A DNA stretch of 64,000 nt from an uncultured bacterium (GCA_900317935.1 ONIU01000003.1:1-64000), one strand, 5' to 3'; positions 1-8,550 are shown, counted from the first letter of the stretch. The notes: generated by a model not told the origin, from the sequence alone. Numbers and translations are program-made.

Positions 1-267
1 AAAGAAGTTTCTGAAATATCTGATGAGTGTTATTTCAAAGGTGTTGATTTGCTTAAAAAAGGTAAATTAGAAGAAGCAGAAGCTGAATTTAACAGGCTCA
101 TAAAAGATTATCCGACTTGTGAATACGTTGATAATGCTTATTATCAATTGGGAGTAATCTGCAAGCGCCGCGGTGATAAAGAAGGTGCTAAGAAATATGC
201 TGAAATAATCTTGACTCAGTATGCAGATACTGATGCTGCATTGCAGTGTGGAGCTTTATTGAGCTAA
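1..267 (+). CDS. TPR protein, C-terminal fragment (YbgF/CpoB-like)
   Basis: The reading frame is open from the first base, so the gene begins before the window; only its last 88 codons are visible. They contain a tetratricopeptide-type helix pair (LLKKGKLEEAEAEFNRLIKDYP followed by YQLGVICKRRGDKEGAKKYAEIILTQY, here as consecutive motif pieces), the pattern of YbgF/CpoB or Bam-associated TPR proteins. A TTG at 49 could be mistaken for a start, but the upstream codons are in frame and protein-like. A strong bidirectional hairpin follows. The function cannot be named from the fragment; a periplasmic scaffold role is the usual one for this repeat type. Confidence 0.7.
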   Translation, partial: KEVSEISDECYFKGVDLLKKGKLEEAEAEFNRLIKDYPTCEYVDNAYYQLGVICKRRGDKEGAKKYAEIILTQYADTDAALQCGALLS

Positions 268-290
268 GTTTTTATTATTATAATCTCTTA

Positions 291-328
291 AAAAAAAAGA
301 CCTCGAATATTATTCGAGGTCTTTTTTA
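291..328. terminator. Bidirectional Rho-independent terminator
   Basis: GACCTCGAAT pairs with ATTCGAGGTC around a 3-nt loop, flanked by A8 on the left and T6 on the right. It serves the TPR gene on the left and the convergent lipoprotein gene ending at 339. Confidence 0.9.
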
Positions 329-338
329 AGATTATTTT

Positions 339-1706
339 TTAATTATTGGCATTGCCTTTACTACCTTCACCACCAGATACTAATTGAATTATAACCGGAT
401 GAATATCTGTGGATTCTGGTATTTTAACTCCTTCTATACCGCCACTATGATATTTTCTGTTTTGGTTTATTACATAAATATTTAAATTGTAGCCAGTTAT
501 TACACCAGAAATAGTAACTTCACCGCCAAAAGCGCTACTGATTACATCTGAGTAAGGAACTACATCTTTCCCTCCACTCTGAATATATACTCTTGCTACT
601 TCTCCAGTTCCAAAGGTTCCTAATGGATTATCTTCTGTTGGTTCTTCGCTTACTACCATAACTCTTAAGTCTGCTTTTATTGGTTCTATTGAGTTAAAAT
701 CTACATCAACGCCAGAAATAATACCTCCAGGATTTGAAGTAGGGATACTTACAGCAGAACTAATAGTTATGACATCATATCCTCTAAGTTTACATTTAAC
801 AGTAACACTACCTGATGTTACAGGAACATACAGCATATAGTTAACACTACCAAGTTTCTTTGCAGCATCTGTGTCTCCAGTGTCATTAAAATCAGTATAA
901 GTTGCTACTGTTTTTCCTGCAGATTCAGCCCAAATAGTAAGTTGGCCTAGATTGTCATCATTTAATATATAGCCTGGAATATTTCTTAAAGTACCACTTA
1001 CTGCTACTGTAAGAGGTTGCATTTTTATTGTTCCTAAATTATATGCAGATTTACCTATTGAAACATTACCTTCATTTAAATTTTCGATGTCAGTAGTTTT
1101 GAAAGTCTTATAATTAACAGCATTTATAGAATAAGTATGGTCTCCACCTTCAAGACCTGTCCAACCAGTATCTCTAAATGTTGCTGCGGAATCAAATGTT
1201 TTTGATTTTCTTTCATTATAAGGTGTTTCCTGTGTAACAGTAAAGTTAGTTAGTGCACGACCAGTAATTGCATCTATAGGATAACCTTTTAATATGCCTT
1301 TAGTTCCTGATGCAACTCTTGATAGTTTTATTGGAGATAGAACTATAGTTTCACCATTTGCTATAGTGCAATTAATATTACTTTCTTCGTTCCCTTCTAA
1401 AGCACGAATATAACCAAACTTTTCAACACTTATAGACCATTTCCCTTTATTAACATCTCCGAAAACAAAAGAACCATCACCGCCAGAATAGGTTGATTTA
1501 TTCTCAGCATCATCTAATCCGCCGGTTGCTTTAATGAATACTTCTGAAATAGGCTGATTGGTATCGCTATCTATAATATAACCCTGTATAGCTCCTGTTT
1601 TGATACCTAAGGAACCTTTATCACAACCAGTGAATATAATACTGGCTATAGCAAGAACGAAAAGCATTATTAACCTATGCTTTATAATGGTTTGTGATTT
1701 AACCAT
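339..1706 (-). CDS. Lipoprotein with carboxypeptidase-regulatory-like repeats (GSLG family, copy 1)
   Basis: A 455-residue exported lipoprotein of unknown role. The N-terminus has a hydrophobic stretch ending in a lipobox (IIFTGC), and the lipid-anchored Cys is followed by DKGSLGIKTG. After it comes a beta-sandwich of the carboxypeptidase-regulatory/CNA-B kind (GYIIDSDTNQPISEVFI... GSFVFGDVNKGKWSIS), then further beta-rich repeats. The start at 1706 is chosen over the ATG at 1718 because GGAGGC lies just upstream of it. It is divergent from two tandem paralogues at 1927 and 3243 that share the Cys-x-x-GSLG start. Probably an outer-membrane surface or periplasmic beta protein; the substrate or partner is unknown. 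Confidence 0.8.
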   Translation of the reverse strand: MVKSQTIIKHRLIMLFVLAIASIIFTGCDKGSLGIKTGAIQGYIIDSDTNQPISEVFIKATGGLDDAENKSTYSGGDGSFVFGDVNKGKWSISVEKFGYIRALEGNEESNINCTIANGETIVLSPIKLSRVASGTKGILKGYPIDAITGRALTNFTVTQETPYNERKSKTFDSAATFRDTGWTGLEGGDHTYSINAVNYKTFKTTDIENLNEGNVSIGKSAYNLGTIKMQPLTVAVSGTLRNIPGYILNDDNLGQLTIWAESAGKTVATYTDFNDTGDTDAAKKLGSVNYMLYVPVTSGSVTVKCKLRGYDVITISSAVSIPTSNPGGIISGVDVDFNSIEPIKADLRVMVVSEEPTEDNPLGTFGTGEVARVYIQSGGKDVVPYSDVISSAFGGEVTISGVITGYNLNIYVINQNRKYHSGGIEGVKIPESTDIHPVIIQLVSGGEGSKGNANN

Positions 1707-1739
1707 AGTTGCCTCCATACGAAAAATAATCTCATTTTC

Positions 1740-1767
1740 TTATCGGCTGGATTTTATTTTTATTGAA
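1740..1767 (-). promoter_or_regulatory. Sigma-28-like promoter motif (GCCGATAA)
   Basis: On the minus strand GCCGATAA ends 33 nt before the lipoprotein start at 1706. The -35 position carries only TTCA at 16 nt, so the -35 half is poor here. It is one of six similar sites in the window. Confidence 0.4.
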
Positions 1768-1854
1768 TACTTTATTTCGTTTTTTGACGGAAGAATGATA
1801 AATATCTATAATTATAGAGTGAAAGCAATAATTAAATTATTTTCTATTTTGTTG

Positions 1855-1882
1855 TTAATTTTTTCAATGCCTTAGCCGATTT
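1855..1882 (+). promoter_or_regulatory. Sigma-28-like promoter motif (TTAA-N16-GCCGATTT)
   Basis: TTAA, a 16-nt spacer and GCCGATTT lie 44 nt before the start of the lipoprotein at 1927, facing away from the matching site at 1740-1767. No convincing sigma-70 -10/-35 pair was seen in the same position. Confidence 0.45.
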
Positions 1883-1926
1883 ATAAGTGAAGCCGACTCT
1901 TTAGATTTCTTGCTGGAGGCGAAACT

Positions 1927-3180
1927 ATGATAAAAGAAAGGCGGGGCCCGAAATCCCTCGGGTTTCTTATGGCACTGATGCTAGTGCTAGTAGGCTGTCT
2001 TGTAGGTTGTAATCATGGCAGTCTGGGATTGAGGGGTGGAAGCATAGAGGGGTATGTTGTAGATAGCCGTACCCTTGTAGGCGTATCATCTGTTTATGTG
2101 GTAGCTACTTCCGAAGAAGACGGAGATGAAACTGCTGCTGCAACAAGATATACTACCACTGACTCAAATGGGAAATATAGTTTTGGTAATTTGCGCTCGG
2201 ACGTATGGACAATTGGTTTTTCAAAAACCGGTTATGCTCCTATTGATGTAACAGCTTCTGAAGCTGTTAAAGTAGCGGTAGTTAATGGTGAACATATTAA
2301 CTTACCAAGAGTAGAACTGGTTCAGAATTATACAAATCAGTATGTTCATGTTAAAGGTACTCTTGTTGATGGCATAAATGGCAATACCATTACTTATGGT
2401 AATACTAATTTTGCTTTTGGAAGCACTTCATTTTCAAATAGATTACCTACAGAATTTACAACTGGTTTTGACGTTCCTTCATCAGTTGGTGAAATAAAAG
2501 TTATTATCACTGTTGATGGTTATAAACCTTTAACTATTCCTTTAGATAATCTTATAAATGATTATGATTTTGGAAGAATTAGTCTGACACCAGAAACATA
2601 TAAGGTTGTTGGTCGATGGATAAATGCTCCTGGTTGGGTAACCAGTGCAGCTCCAACTGCAACTATTATTGCTAGATCTGGTAATAATGTCGTATCTAGA
2701 GCAACTTCTGTTGTTGGTAGTGGAGATCAGGCTTTCGAATTATCAGATATTCCTCGTGGAACATCTGTATCAATTGAAGTTGAACTTTTGGGTTATAGAA
2801 TGAATTCTCCTATAACTGTTTATCCTGCTTCTGATTTCCAGGGAACAATTTATCAGAATTTCGATTTAAAGAATAATTTCTCTGCAATTATGCGTGATGT
2901 AAGAATTTACTATATGTCATCAACCATTAGTAGCGGTGACAGAGTTGGAGCTTACTGTGAACAGACTGGCACAAGATGGCCAGAAGTTACTGTAACAAAT
3001 CCAGCAGGTTTAACTCTAGGAACTCCACAGGTTGTAGATTTAGGAACTCAGGCTTTACCGACTGGTTATGCTTTTGATTTTGTCGGATATATGCTTGAAG
3101 ATTCAAGCGGCACTCATACTGCAACAGGTGTAAAAATTAATGATGATGGCTCTGAAGCTCAAATTGTTACTATTAAATGA
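1927..3180 (+). CDS. Lipoprotein with carboxypeptidase-regulatory-like repeats (GSLG family, copy 2)
   Basis: A 417-residue exported lipoprotein. The signal peptide ends in a lipobox (LVGC; a second Cys sits five residues earlier), followed by NHGSLGLRGGSIEGYVVDSRT, so the mature start closely matches copies 1 and 3. One carboxypeptidase-regulatory-like fold is visible (about residues 40-110: YVVDSRTLVGVSSVYVV ... GKYSFGNLRSDVWTI), then beta-rich domains. GGAGG lies 8 nt before the ATG. Its stop overlaps an ATGA with the next reading frame, so copies 2 and 3 are probably co-transcribed. The function is not recognised; surface or periplasmic adhesion or structure is an inference from fold only. 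Confidence 0.8.
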   Translation: MIKERRGPKSLGFLMALMLVLVGCLVGCNHGSLGLRGGSIEGYVVDSRTLVGVSSVYVVATSEEDGDETAAATRYTTTDSNGKYSFGNLRSDVWTIGFSKTGYAPIDVTASEAVKVAVVNGEHINLPRVELVQNYTNQYVHVKGTLVDGINGNTITYGNTNFAFGSTSFSNRLPTEFTTGFDVPSSVGEIKVIITVDGYKPLTIPLDNLINDYDFGRISLTPETYKVVGRWINAPGWVTSAAPTATIIARSGNNVVSRATSVVGSGDQAFELSDIPRGTSVSIEVELLGYRMNSPITVYPASDFQGTIYQNFDLKNNFSAIMRDVRIYYMSSTISSGDRVGAYCEQTGTRWPEVTVTNPAGLTLGTPQVVDLGTQALPTGYAFDFVGYMLEDSSGTHTATGVKINDDGSEAQIVTIK

Positions 3181-3242
3181 GGACATTTAACATGAATAAT
3201 AATTCTAATAATTCTTCCAATATAACCAGGAGGTTAAAGTTT

Positions 3243-4718
3243 ATGAATCTTAAGTTCTGGGGCGGATGGTTTCTTGCTATTGCCTGCGTATGCATTTTCT
3301 TGACTATGGGCTGTGAAAATGGCTCTTTAGGTGTAAAATATGCAACTGTTTACGGTAGATTAGTTAATAAAGACAATATTGCAATGGGTGTTCCTAATGC
3401 TACAGTCAGAATGCTTTCAAAAGAAACTGTAAGTGGTGGTGGTGAATTGGAACAGGGTTATAACTTCTTGGCTACTGTTACTGATGCAGAAGGTTATTTT
3501 GTTTTCGAAAAAGTTCATCCAGATAATGTAATTTTTGAATTCACAGCCCCAGGCTATAGAAAGATGGTTTATCCTGCTACTAATACAGATACAGAAGAAG
3601 CAGATGGTTCTTCTGGAGAATCTGCTGATATTGAATCTGTAACAATTGCTAATGGTGCATCAGTTAATCTTGCAAATATTTTGATGACTAAAGTTTCAGT
3701 AGCTCTTCCTACTAATATAAATGTTACAATAGATTTTATTGATGCTTCCACAAAGAAAAGTATAGCTAAGGATAATCCTAATCTTAATTTTAAAGTTTAC
3801 TTTGACGGAAAAGCCAAAACTTTAAAAGCTATTGATTGGAAATCCATTGGTTATTCTATAACTGGAGCTAATGAAATCACTGTAAATGTTATAAATGATG
3901 ATGGAATAGTTCTTTATAATCCTGTTACCACAACAATTTCTGGAACAAGTGATCAATGCATAAATTTAGAAGTTGTACCTGTTACTTACAGCCTTGAATT
4001 TCAATTCTTAAATGTTCCAAGTTATATTATTTCTTCTGAAAAGAATAAACCAATTATAACACTCTTGGTTGAAGATTCTTCGACTACTCCTGCTCAAAGT
4101 ATATCTATAACTGATGTAGAATCTTTGAGTCAGTTAGCTCATTTGGATATTCAAGCAGTTAGAAATCCTCAGCATGTTCGTATAAGAATGAATGGTTATA
4201 GAGATGAAGTAATTAGTTTGACCAATGATTTGTTATCTGGTGAAAAAGGTGCTTATAGATTAGACATTGATTTCCAGATGGATGATGGTCATAGTGGAGA
4301 TGACCCTGTAACTGCTGCTGAACTTAGCGGTAGAGTTGGTATGCTTGATAACGTTATCAGAAGTGATATCAGAGTTAATATGATTGGCTTGGCACCAAAC
4401 GATAAAGCAAGCATCGTTACCAATTTTGTTCCTGAAACTATAACCTGGTCTCAGAGTTTTGTTACTGCCAATAATGAAACAATCGGTTTAGCTGATTCAC
4501 AGGGTGCTATTACTGCAATATTAAAGAACAGTCCGTCTTATTTTGATATGACTTATTCAATAAGCGTATTCCCGGACAATCCTGCTTCTAGTTCTTATAT
4601 AATTAACTCTGGCAGCAATGTTGTTCCGATTGGTGTTCCTGAAAATGGTTCTACAGGAACAGCAGTTAGTATAGATGTTTCTAAAATTGGTGCTAGTTCA
4701 ACATCAACTACAGAATAA
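3243..4718 (+). CDS. Lipoprotein with carboxypeptidase-regulatory-like repeats (GSLG family, copy 3)
   Basis: A 491-residue exported lipoprotein. The frame is open back to 3177, but the start at 3243 is preferred: AGGAGG sits 9 nt before it and it gives a normal signal peptide (MNLKFWGGWFLAIA...) ending in the lipobox LTMGC. Mature residues ENGSLGVKYATVYGRLVN repeat the GSLG family start. A regulatory-like beta domain follows (VPNATVRM ... GYFVFEKVHPDNVIFEF), then long beta-rich sequence of unknown fold. The upstream alternative (3177 or 3192) would add a Asn-rich leader without a good ribosome site. Last gene of a two-gene unit, ended by two hairpins. Confidence 0.78.
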   Translation: MNLKFWGGWFLAIACVCIFLTMGCENGSLGVKYATVYGRLVNKDNIAMGVPNATVRMLSKETVSGGGELEQGYNFLATVTDAEGYFVFEKVHPDNVIFEFTAPGYRKMVYPATNTDTEEADGSSGESADIESVTIANGASVNLANILMTKVSVALPTNINVTIDFIDASTKKSIAKDNPNLNFKVYFDGKAKTLKAIDWKSIGYSITGANEITVNVINDDGIVLYNPVTTTISGTSDQCINLEVVPVTYSLEFQFLNVPSYIISSEKNKPIITLLVEDSSTTPAQSISITDVESLSQLAHLDIQAVRNPQHVRIRMNGYRDEVISLTNDLLSGEKGAYRLDIDFQMDDGHSGDDPVTAAELSGRVGMLDNVIRSDIRVNMIGLAPNDKASIVTNFVPETITWSQSFVTANNETIGLADSQGAITAILKNSPSYFDMTYSISVFPDNPASSSYIINSGSNVVPIGVPENGSTGTAVSIDVSKIGASSTSTTE

Positions 4719-4744
4719 TAATTAAGAGTTAATTCCAGCAAGAT

Positions 4745-4778
4745 AAAAATCACGCCTCGAAAGGGGCGTGATTTTTTA
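4745..4778 (+). terminator. Rho-independent terminator
   Basis: AATCACGCC / GGGCGTGATT stem with a 7-nt loop followed by a T run, 27 nt after the copy 3 stop codon. Confidence 0.9.
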
Positions 4779-4802
4779 TGTTTTAATAAGTTTGGCTTAA
4801 GT

Positions 4803-4840
4803 AAAAAGAGTAATTACTAATCTTAGTAATTACTCTTTTT
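4803..4840. terminator. Bidirectional terminator hairpin
   Basis: A nearly perfect 18-bp palindrome (AAAAAGAGTAATTACTAA, loop TC, complement) with A and T tails. It can stop transcription of the lipoprotein unit and of the deoB/pduL genes coming from the other side. Confidence 0.85.
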
Positions 4841-4890
4841 ATAATAACTTATATCAAGGTTAGAATAATATTCCTAACTCATAATTCTAA

Positions 4891-6011
4891 TTAAATAAAA
4901 GGCACACCTTTGTCGTATTTAACGCCAAGATGTTTGGCTACAGATGCTGCAATATCCCAGAAGCCGATACGAATGCCCAAATCTCTGCCTGGTTTGCCTT
5001 TCTGATAAACTAACAGCGGAACTGCTTCTCTTGTGTGGTCAGTTCCTTTATAAGTTGGGTCACAACCATGGTCTGCGGTGATGATTAATACGTCGTCTTC
5101 GTTAAGTTTGGTCATGAAACCGCCAAGCCATTTATCAAAATCTTCCAATGCTTTTTTGTAGCCTGGAACATCTCTTCTGTGACCATACTTCATGTCAGTA
5201 TCAACAAGATTAGTAAAGATGAATCCGTCTTTTACTTTATCTAAGGCTTCAAGAGTCTTCTGCATACCGTCATCGTTGCCTTTTGTAGTAACGTGAGGTT
5301 CAACGCCTTTACCTGCAAAGATATCGTATATTTTGCCTACACCATAGGTTGGAATTCCCTTGCTCTTGAGAAGGTCAAGAACGTTATCCTGCGGAGTAAG
5401 ACTGAAATCATGGCGGTTTGGTGTTCTTGTATATTCACCGCACGGGCAGCACCAAGAGTTGGCGGTTGCAATAAATCGCGGGCAATCTGGCAGATTCTAT
5501 AGAGTTCCTGTAAAGGAATAACTTCTTCGTGAGCAGCAATTTGGAAAACTGAGTCTGCTGATGTATAAACTATTGGCTTCCCGGTCTTTACATGTTCGTC
5601 ACCTAATTCTTTAATGATTTCGGTGCCTGAAGCAGCGTAATTGCCTATGCATTTGCGGCCTATAGCAGCTTCAAATTTATCCATGAATTCTTTTGGAAAA
5701 CCATCTGGAAATACTGGAAGAGGATTTTCAAGCTTATAGCCCATCATTTCCCAGTGACCAGTTGTTGTGTCTTTGCCTGGAGAAAGCTCAATCATTACAC
5801 CGTAAGAACCTATAGTATTCTTTTCTTTTGGACAACCAACTATGTCGTTTAAGTTGCCAAGACCCATCTTCTGCATATTTGGCAGATTAATGCCATTAGA
5901 AGCTTTTGCTATATTGGGGATTGTACATGCTCCAACATCGCCGTATTTTGCCTGATCAGGCATAGGTGCAACACCAGCACTGTCTAATACAATACAAATT
6001 GCTCTACTCAT
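4891..6011 (-). pseudogene. deoB: Phosphopentomutase, broken by a short internal deletion
   Basis: DeoB interconverts (deoxy)ribose 1-phosphate and 5-phosphate. The N-terminal part (6011 to about 5445, from MSRAICIVLDSAGVAPMPD through SADSVFQIAAHEEVIPL) and the C-terminal part (about 5440 to 4891, with GEYTRTPNRHDFSL, LVDTDMKYGHRRD and ITADHGCDP...GTDHTRE) are both well conserved but lie in different frames. At the junction the family's GRVIARPF segment, which should join LGAAR to GEYTRTP, is missing. GCCCG occurs at the junction and could have been a slippage or recombination site. The net loss is 1 mod 3 bases. Metal ligands (D, DHG, H) on both sides look intact. The result is either a recent inactivation or an assembly error. 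Confidence 0.85.
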
Positions 6012-6119
6012 TCTTTTCTTTCCTTTTTTAGTTTTTTGTTGTTGGTAATTATTGTATTTGTTGTCTATATTTTACAGTTATTATGAAATGTTAATTTGTT
6101 TTTAGACAATCTCATAACA

Positions 6120-6150
6120 ACTATAACTACAACAACTACTATAACTACAA
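6120..6150. repeat. Short direct repeat between pduL and deoB
   Basis: ACTATAACTACAA occurs at 6120-6132 and 6138-6150, inside a stretch rich in AAC/ACT triplets. No function is apparent. Confidence 0.6.
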
Positions 6151-6190
6151 AATAGTCAATAATTGTAATATAATACAATTATTGACTATT
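6151..6190 (-). terminator. Terminator-like hairpin after pduL
   Basis: A perfect 17-bp stem (AATAGTCAATAATTGTA and its complement) with a 6-nt loop, 10 nt after the pduL stop. On the minus strand a short TTTT follows. It probably separates pduL from deoB. Confidence 0.75.
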
Positions 6191-6199
6191 ATATACTAC

Positions 6200-6781
6200 T
6201 TACTTGATAATTTCAACCATATCGCCGTTGTTGAGACCAGCGCAGTTAGCATCATCCATATCAATGTGGAAATCCATAGCGTGTTTTTCACCAGCTCTGA
6301 CAAGAACATTGCTGAATGTTACGCCTTTTGGACCACCAGCTTTGATAGAAATAACGTCTTTGTCTTTAAGACCGAAATTCTTTGCTTCTTCAGCAGTTAA
6401 GTGGAGGTGACGTGCAGCAATAATGCAGCCTTCTTTTGGTTCAATGCTGTTGCCGTTAGGAGCAACAATCTTAATGCCTGGAGTACCAGCCAGATCACCA
6501 GAATTTCTTAAAGGTATATCTTTGAAACCAAGTGTAAACATATCAGTTCTAGAAATTTCAATCTGAGTCTGTGGGCGTAGAGGACCAAGAATTCTAACTT
6601 TTTCAATGCTTCTCTTAGGACCAACAAGTGTAACACATTCATCAGCAGCAAACTGACCAGGCTGAGAAAGTTTCTTCTTTTCTGTAAGTTTGTAGCCGGC
6701 ACCAAAAAGTTTTTCTAAATCTTCCTGGGTGAGATGTACGTGACGATTGCTTATTCCAACTGGAACTTTCATTTCTGACAT
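6200..6781 (-). CDS. pduL: Phosphate propanoyltransferase / phosphotransacetylase (PduL type)
   Basis: PduL swaps CoA and phosphate on short acyl groups (acetyl or propanoyl), linking acyl-CoA to acyl-phosphate and hence to substrate-level ATP. At 193 residues it is full length. The duplicated family motifs with metal-binding histidines are visible: SNRHVHLT near residue 12 and ARHLHLT near residue 122, with the family's GDLAGTPG and HIDMDDANCAG segments. There is no obvious microcompartment-encapsulation extension at the N-terminus and no shell genes nearby, so a free housekeeping enzyme is likely. AAGGAAG lies about 9 nt before the start. Acetate kinase is not in the window. Confidence 0.92.
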   Translation of the reverse strand: MSEMKVPVGISNRHVHLTQEDLEKLFGAGYKLTEKKKLSQPGQFAADECVTLVGPKRSIEKVRILGPLRPQTQIEISRTDMFTLGFKDIPLRNSGDLAGTPGIKIVAPNGNSIEPKEGCIIAARHLHLTAEEAKNFGLKDKDVISIKAGGPKGVTFSNVLVRAGEKHAMDFHIDMDDANCAGLNNGDMVEIIK

Positions 6782-6897
6782 AATTAAAAACTTCCTTTAT
6801 AAAATATAGTGTTTGAAAAAGCTTTTAAGCAATTATAGCACAGCAGAATGAATAAACAAGTTTTTTCTAGTAATAAAAATATTTATGTTATAGACAC

Positions 6898-6926
6898 TTA
6901 TATAAAATAAGATTTTTGTATATAAT
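6898..6926 (+). promoter_or_regulatory. Sigma-70-type promoter of the aldo/keto reductase
   Basis: TTATAT, a 17-nt spacer and TATAAT, 33 nt before the ATG at 6960. The -10 box is perfect and the -35 box is weak. Confidence 0.55.
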
Positions 6927-6959
6927 AAAAAAATAGACTACTAATAAAGGGATAACATA

Positions 6960-8204
6960 ATGAAAAGACGTGATTTCTTAAAAGCAACTCTAACATTAGC
7001 TGCTCTTAGCCCTTTAGCTAAGCTTTCAGCAAAAGAAACCCCTGATGGAAACAAAACTTCAGATATAGTAAAAGGCGAACCCGTAACCAGACGACCCTAT
7101 AAAAATACTGGCTTGACAGTTCCTTTACTTGGCTTTGGGTTGATGAGACTTCCCAGAACTGAAGATGGTAATGGGATAGACTATGCTACTGCTGAAAAAA
7201 TGGTTGCCCGTGCTATGGAAGCAGGCTTGAATTATTTTGACACTGCTTATATGTATCATGGCGGAAAGAGCCAGGTTTTTGTCGGTGATGTTCTTTCTAA
7301 GTATCCACGCGATTCTTTCTATTTGGCAAATAAAATGCCACCTAATTCTGCAACTACTATAGAAAACGTTGAAAAAATCTTTAATGAACAACTTGAAGTT
7401 TGCAAAACCCCATATTTTGATTTCTATTTGATCCATGCTTTAAACAATGATCTTTGGGAAAAGCATAAAAAAATTGGAACTTATGAATTTTTGAAGAAGA
7501 AACAGGCTGAAGGGAAAATACGTAAGTTAGGTTTTTCTTTCCACGATACACCAGATGTTTTGCAGAAGATTGTAAATGATAAAGAATGGGAATTTGCTCA
7601 GATTCAGTTGAATTACCTTGATTGGGAACTATATAAGTCTAAGGAACAGTATGAAATCCTAGAAAAAGCTGGTATTCCAGCTATAATTATGGAACCTCTT
7701 CGCGGTGGAGCTTTGTCTACACTTAACCCGGTTGCTTGTGAAATATTGAAGAATGCCAACCCAAATGTCAGTGTTTCTTCCTGGGCTTTAAGATATGTAG
7801 GTTCTTTGCCGAATGTTCTTGTTATTCTTTCTGGAATGACTTTACCAGAACATCTTGAAGATAACATAAAGACTTTTACACCTTTTGCTCCATTGAATGA
7901 TAAGGAAAGAGAAACTCTGAATCTCGCTCTTGCTGCTTATAGGAAAAGTTTAGCTATACCATGTACTGCATGTAGATATTGTATGCCATGTCCATTTGGC
8001 GTAGATATTCCTACTATGTTTGGTAACTATAATCAGTATAAAATCGATGAAAAGAAAAAACATCAGTTTAAAAGAAATTATACTCAATTAGGAAAAGCTA
8101 ACGCTGATTCATGTATGGCTTGTGGGCTTTGTAAAACCAAGTGTCCTCAAAAGTTAGATATCCCTGAACTTTTGAAAAAGGTTGCTGCAGAAGCTAAGAG
8201 TTAA
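6960..8204 (+). CDS. Exported aldo/keto reductase with two C-terminal 4Fe-4S motifs
   Basis: A 414-residue protein in three parts. Residues 1-25 (MKRRDFLKATLTLAALSPLA) look like a Tat signal, fitting export of a folded cofactor protein. Residues about 40-310 are the aldo/keto reductase barrel with the catalytic set visible: Asp and Tyr in FDTAYMYH, Lys in LANKMPP, His in LIHAL. Residues about 340-410 carry two cluster motifs, CTACRYCMPCP and CMACGLCKTKCP, each followed by an ID/LDIP element. Such fusions are common in anaerobes; substrate and electron partner are unknown. It is transcribed alone, with AAAGGG before the start. Confidence 0.88.
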   Translation: MKRRDFLKATLTLAALSPLAKLSAKETPDGNKTSDIVKGEPVTRRPYKNTGLTVPLLGFGLMRLPRTEDGNGIDYATAEKMVARAMEAGLNYFDTAYMYHGGKSQVFVGDVLSKYPRDSFYLANKMPPNSATTIENVEKIFNEQLEVCKTPYFDFYLIHALNNDLWEKHKKIGTYEFLKKKQAEGKIRKLGFSFHDTPDVLQKIVNDKEWEFAQIQLNYLDWELYKSKEQYEILEKAGIPAIIMEPLRGGALSTLNPVACEILKNANPNVSVSSWALRYVGSLPNVLVILSGMTLPEHLEDNIKTFTPFAPLNDKERETLNLALAAYRKSLAIPCTACRYCMPCPFGVDIPTMFGNYNQYKIDEKKKHQFKRNYTQLGKANADSCMACGLCKTKCPQKLDIPELLKKVAAEAKS

Positions 8205-8221
8205 AATAAATTAAAAAAAAT

Positions 8222-8249
8222 TAAATTTCTCTTGCCACAAGGCCGATAA
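8222..8249 (+). promoter_or_regulatory. Sigma-28-like promoter motif (TAAA-N16-GCCGATAA) before the structured RNA
   Basis: TAAA, 16 nt and a perfect GCCGATAA, the best match in the window to the FliA-type consensus (usual spacing 15). Transcription would begin near 8256 and run into the structured RNA and its terminator. No gene starts in between. Confidence 0.45.
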
Positions 8250-8296
8250 ATTTGTTAGAGTTTAAGTAGAGATAGTTCTTTGAAATAAACAAAAAC

Positions 8297-8510
8297 AAAT
8301 TTGACCATTTTCCCTGCGTTGTGCGTGATGGTGCAGGTCAAATTGAGCCGACACCTGTTCCTTAAAGGGAATCAGTTTCTAGGCATTTTCTAGGGGAGCT
8401 TACGGGTAGGAAAACCTGCCACGAAGTCCTAGTTAACTGTCAGACTGACAACCGTACTGTAAAGTGGGTTCAATTTCTTCCTTTACACGGCAATCGCGGG
8501 GTCTAAATTT
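8297..8510 (+). ncRNA. Structured non-coding RNA, possibly 6S-like
   Basis: No reading frame is supported between 8205 and 8603. The segment folds into a long closing stem: AAATTTGAC (8297-8305) with GTC-T-AAATTT (8501-8510), CCTGCG (8313-8318) with CGCGGG (8495-8500), CGTG (8324-8327) with CACG (8486-8489). Inside are smaller hairpins, for example CTAGG...GGTAGG-AAAA-CCTGCC...CCTAG and TGTAAAG...CTTTACA. About 210 nt with one closing stem fits 6S RNA, the RNA mimic of an open promoter, and GAGCCGACA at 8345 resembles the GAGCCGATA of enterobacterial 6S. The identity is tentative. A strong terminator follows directly. An unknown trans-acting RNA or an mnmA leader are alternatives. Confidence 0.45.
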
Positions 8511-8512
8511 AA

Positions 8513-8550
8513 AAAAAGCCTGAACTTTGATTTTAAAGTTCAGGCTTTTT
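8513..8550 (+). terminator. Rho-independent terminator of the structured RNA
   Basis: AAAAAGCCTGAACTTT pairs with AAAGTTCAGGCTTTTT around a 6-nt loop, ending in T5. It lies 54 nt before mnmA and isolates the RNA from it. Confidence 0.92.

Noticed and set aside
1600-1875. A 91-codon plus-strand frame
   Set aside because: It lies over the lipoprotein start and the divergent promoter region, lacks a ribosome site and reads as low-quality hydrophobic sequence.
8345-8425. Cobalamin-riboswitch-like pieces (TAGGAAAACCTGCC resembles a B12 box)
   Set aside because: The B12 box should be the 3' end, preceded by the GCCACTG core; the core is absent, and a long closing stem encloses the segment instead.
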